This document shows, piece after piece, positions 42,505 through 44,019 of a stretch of 44,019 nt of DNA. How positions within the stretch are numbered: the stretch's first letter is position 1; each line of letters begins with the position of its first letter. The notes under the pieces are model-generated. The model was not told the origin of the DNA and searched no databases. It saw only the letters and a list, made by a program, of their open reading frames with translations. This stretch comes from Nitrosarchaeum sp. (GTDB lineage Archaea; Thermoproteota; Nitrososphaeria; Nitrososphaerales; Nitrosopumilaceae): assembly GCA_018334095.1 (NCBI GenBank), contig JAGXTE010000069.1, forward strand, positions 1 to 44,019. The letters are read 5' to 3'. The translations under genes and the position numbers were made by a program.

Positions 42505-43146
42505 ATGAATATAATAAAACGAATTGATGAAATGATTGAAGAAAGAAGTTTGTTAAAACACCCATTCTATCAAATGTGGTCTGATGGAAAATTATCTCTT
42601 GACTCTTTAGCTGGATACTCTAAGGAATATTTTCAACTTGTAAAGGCTGTTCCATCATTTATGACTCCAATTATAGAAAAAGCTCCAAATTCCGTAATCA
42701 AAGAACTAGTTGAAAATCAACTTGAGGAATCTTCTCATATTAAATCATGGATTAAGTTTGCAGGTGAATTGGGAATTTCTGAATCTGAGTTAACTCATTA
42801 CAATGGATTAGAAAAGACTAGAAAATCTGTTTCTGAATTATCTGAATTGATGATTACTTATGATGGTGGTGCATGTGCAATGTATGCTTTTGAAAAAGAA
42901 ATTCCAAAAATTAGCCAAACAAAACTTGATGGATTGGTAGAATTTTATGGAATATCAAACAATGAGGCTATAGAATACTTTAAACTTCATACCGAAGCTG
43001 ATATTCGCCATACTGCTTCTTGGAGAAATATTCTTGAAAAAACATCATCTGATTCAGACAACTTGATACAAATTGCAGATAAATCAATTTCTGCACAAAA
43101 TTTGTTACTTGATAGTTGTTATGAATCTTATTGTTTAAGCTCATAA
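42505..43146 (+). CDS. CADD-like haem-oxygenase-fold protein, likely pABA synthase
   Basis: The 213-aa protein is in the TenA/PqqC/CADD superfamily and resembles Chlamydia CADD. HPFY (Y22) aligns with CADD Y27, EESSHIKSW with its E81/H88 region (three residues shorter), and E130, K140, H162, D166 and H169 keep the exact spacing of CADD E142, K152, H174, D178 and H181. CADD makes para-aminobenzoate for folate by consuming its own Tyr and Lys with a di-metal centre. Presence of the Tyr and the Lys supports the same chemistry. TenA thiaminase and PqqC are the alternatives. Confidence 0.8.
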   Translation: MNIIKRIDEMIEERSLLKHPFYQMWSDGKLSLDSLAGYSKEYFQLVKAVPSFMTPIIEKAPNSVIKELVENQLEESSHIKSWIKFAGELGISESELTHYNGLEKTRKSVSELSELMITYDGGACAMYAFEKEIPKISQTKLDGLVEFYGISNNEAIEYFKLHTEADIRHTASWRNILEKTSSDSDNLIQIADKSISAQNLLLDSCYESYCLSS

Positions 43147-43179
43147 CATTTTATACTGAAGATAAAATTCATTTGCTTA

Positions 43180-43253
43180 GGGCCCATAACTCAGCTTGGT
43201 AGAGTACCCGGCTCATAACCGGGGAGTCAAGGGATCGAAGCCCTTTGGGCCCA
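43180..43253 (+). tRNA. tRNA with anticodon CAU (elongator Met or Ile2)
   Basis: Acceptor GGGCCCA pairs with UGGGCCC, the anticodon stem CCCGG/CCGGG encloses CUCAUAA (anticodon CAU), and the T-arm is AAGGG-AUCGAAG-CCCUU. No CCA or intron is present. The three G:C pairs diagnostic of an initiator tRNA are not in the initiator order. If C34 is modified to agmatidine it would read AUA; sequence alone does not decide between Met and Ile2. Confidence 0.88.
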
Positions 43254-43297
43254 TATTATTTCCATTAGTTTTAAAATAACCACAGACAAATTTTACT

Positions 43298-43357
43298 GGC
43301 TGCAATGAAGAATCAGAGTTATATCTGAAAGATGATTGAAAGGCATTTGTCTGAGCC
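43298..43357 (+). ncRNA. Candidate C/D box small RNA
   Basis: The order is box C-like AUGAAGA (43305-43311), 13-nt spacer, box D' CUGA (43325-43328), three bases, box C'-like AUGAUUG (43332-43338), a 12-nt spacer, box D CUGA (43351-43354). The D spacer is the standard archaeal guide length and GGC/GCC can close the ends. Box C and C' each deviate from RUGAUGA, and I identified no rRNA target, so this is a candidate only. Confidence 0.35.
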
Positions 43358-43364
43358 GCCAAAA

Positions 43365-43970
43365 TTATCCATCAATCTGTTTTCTTACTTTTTCTAAAGT
43401 ATCATCTTCTATTAATTTTTGTTCGTGTAATGCCTGTGTAATTTGCATTACATTGGTAAGCGAATGCAATTTAACTCCTAATTCTTTGAGTGCTTCATCT
43501 GCACCTTCCATTCTATTTACAATTACATATGCATCTTCGATTGTTATGTTAGCATCCTTCAATGATTTTATAGCATTCACAACAGAACCTCCTGTAGTTG
43601 CAACATCATCTATCATTACAACCCTCATTCCCTTGCGAATTTGTCCTTCGACTGATTTTGTAGTGCCATAATCTTTTGGTTTACTTCTTACATAGATTAG
43701 TGGTTTAACTATTTCAATCGCTAATGCTGATGCAATAATTAAACCTCCTGTGGGAACTGATACTAGAGAATCAAAACTATCCAATCCTATGTCTTCTGCA
43801 ATGTTGTTTTGTAGCTTTTTTACCATAGTTCTAAATTGATGAGGATAGCTAGGAACCAGCCTCAAATCTACATAGTAAGAGCTTTTTTTACCACTTGCAA
43901 GTGTAAAATCTCCAAATTTTATAATTTCTTTTTGCATCAAAAAGGTTGAAAATTCTTTTATGAATTCCAT
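43365..43970 (-). CDS. pyrE: Orotate phosphoribosyltransferase
   Basis: PyrE joins orotate to PRPP, giving OMP in pyrimidine synthesis. The PRPP-binding loop VVMIDDVATTGGSVVNAI lies near residues 117-133 and the dimer-loop region KPKDYGTTKSVEGQIRKG near 96. It is 201 aa, as usual. A TTTATTT box (43991-43997) lies about 24 bases before the ATG. It stands alone, with no other pyrimidine gene in the window. Confidence 0.94.
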   Translation of the reverse strand: MEFIKEFSTFLMQKEIIKFGDFTLASGKKSSYYVDLRLVPSYPHQFRTMVKKLQNNIAEDIGLDSFDSLVSVPTGGLIIASALAIEIVKPLIYVRSKPKDYGTTKSVEGQIRKGMRVVMIDDVATTGGSVVNAIKSLKDANITIEDAYVIVNRMEGADEALKELGVKLHSLTNVMQITQALHEQKLIEDDTLEKVRKQIDG

Positions 43971-43990
43971 GTCTAAATTAATTACAATGG

Positions 43991-43997
43991 ATTTATT
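43991..43997 (-). promoter_or_regulatory. TATA-like box of pyrE
   Basis: On the minus strand AAATAAA is centred about 24 bases before the ATG at 43970, matching the leaderless pattern seen for several other genes here. Confidence 0.4.
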
Positions 43998-44019
43998 TTG
44001 GTTTGTATTGTGTAATAAT

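Noticed and set aside
1..44019. Search for CRISPR arrays, insertion sequences, integrases, phage genes and attachment sites
   Set aside because: No regularly spaced repeats, transposase motifs or integrase-like frames were seen. The tRNA genes have no partial duplicate at a distance that would mark an integrated element.

Overview
The window reads as a stretch of chromosome from an ammonia-oxidising thaumarchaeon of the marine Nitrosopumilus type. The evidence is the archaeal replication set (GINS, MCM, Hel308, RFC large and small subunits), Alba, a three-gene acyl-CoA carboxylase of the kind used in the 3-hydroxypropionate/4-hydroxybutyrate cycle, an eleven-subunit complex I without the NADH module, low GC content, and promoters whose TATA-like boxes sit about 25-30 bases before the start codon (leaderless mRNAs). 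No species name can be proved from the sequence alone. I see no CRISPR array, insertion sequence, phage or integrase gene.

Layout. 1-6000: tRNA-Ser, RFC small subunit, then a tight GINS-MCM-Hel308 replication operon. 6000-9830: a GlcNAc-1-phosphate transferase, a small membrane protein, and a convergent four-gene operon (aminotransferase, Gfo/Idh dehydrogenase, Trm112-like protein, hexapeptide acyltransferase) that looks like sugar-nucleotide synthesis for surface glycans. 9830-14530: a 20-residue Lys/Ala peptide gene, a nucleotidyltransferase, tRNA-Pro, a ferredoxin-NADP reductase-like flavoprotein, tRNA-Ala, a HEAT-repeat protein, Alba, a PEP-mutase-family enzyme and a PadR regulator. 14620-19700: the succinate dehydrogenase operon, a DUF59 Fe-S assembly factor and argininosuccinate lyase, the last two diverging from one shared TATA box. 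19700-26800: tRNA-Lys, tRNA-Asp, an Ala-rich protein paired with a glutamyl-tRNA-reductase homologue that lacks its catalytic residues, a DUF1059 protein, a second flavoprotein reductase, an inositol-phosphatase-family enzyme, a large unknown protein, RFC large subunit and a Cys-rich protein. 26900-30950: acyl-CoA carboxylase and a peroxiredoxin. 31060-41445: nuoABCDHIJKMLN. 41435-44019: polyprenyl synthase, a tRNA-Glu with a 15-nt intron in the T-loop, a CADD-type protein, a tRNA with anticodon CAU and orotate phosphoribosyltransferase.

Together these supply replication, carbon fixation, electron transport (complexes I and II) and parts of cofactor, amino-acid, pyrimidine and lipid synthesis. 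The strongest unusual items are the tRNA-Glu T-loop intron with a complete bulge-helix-bulge, the degenerate glutamyl-tRNA reductase homologue, the self-sacrificing pABA-synthase (CADD) homologue, the shared bidirectional TATA box, and the tiny Lys/Ala peptide gene whose 3' end forms half of a terminator hairpin.
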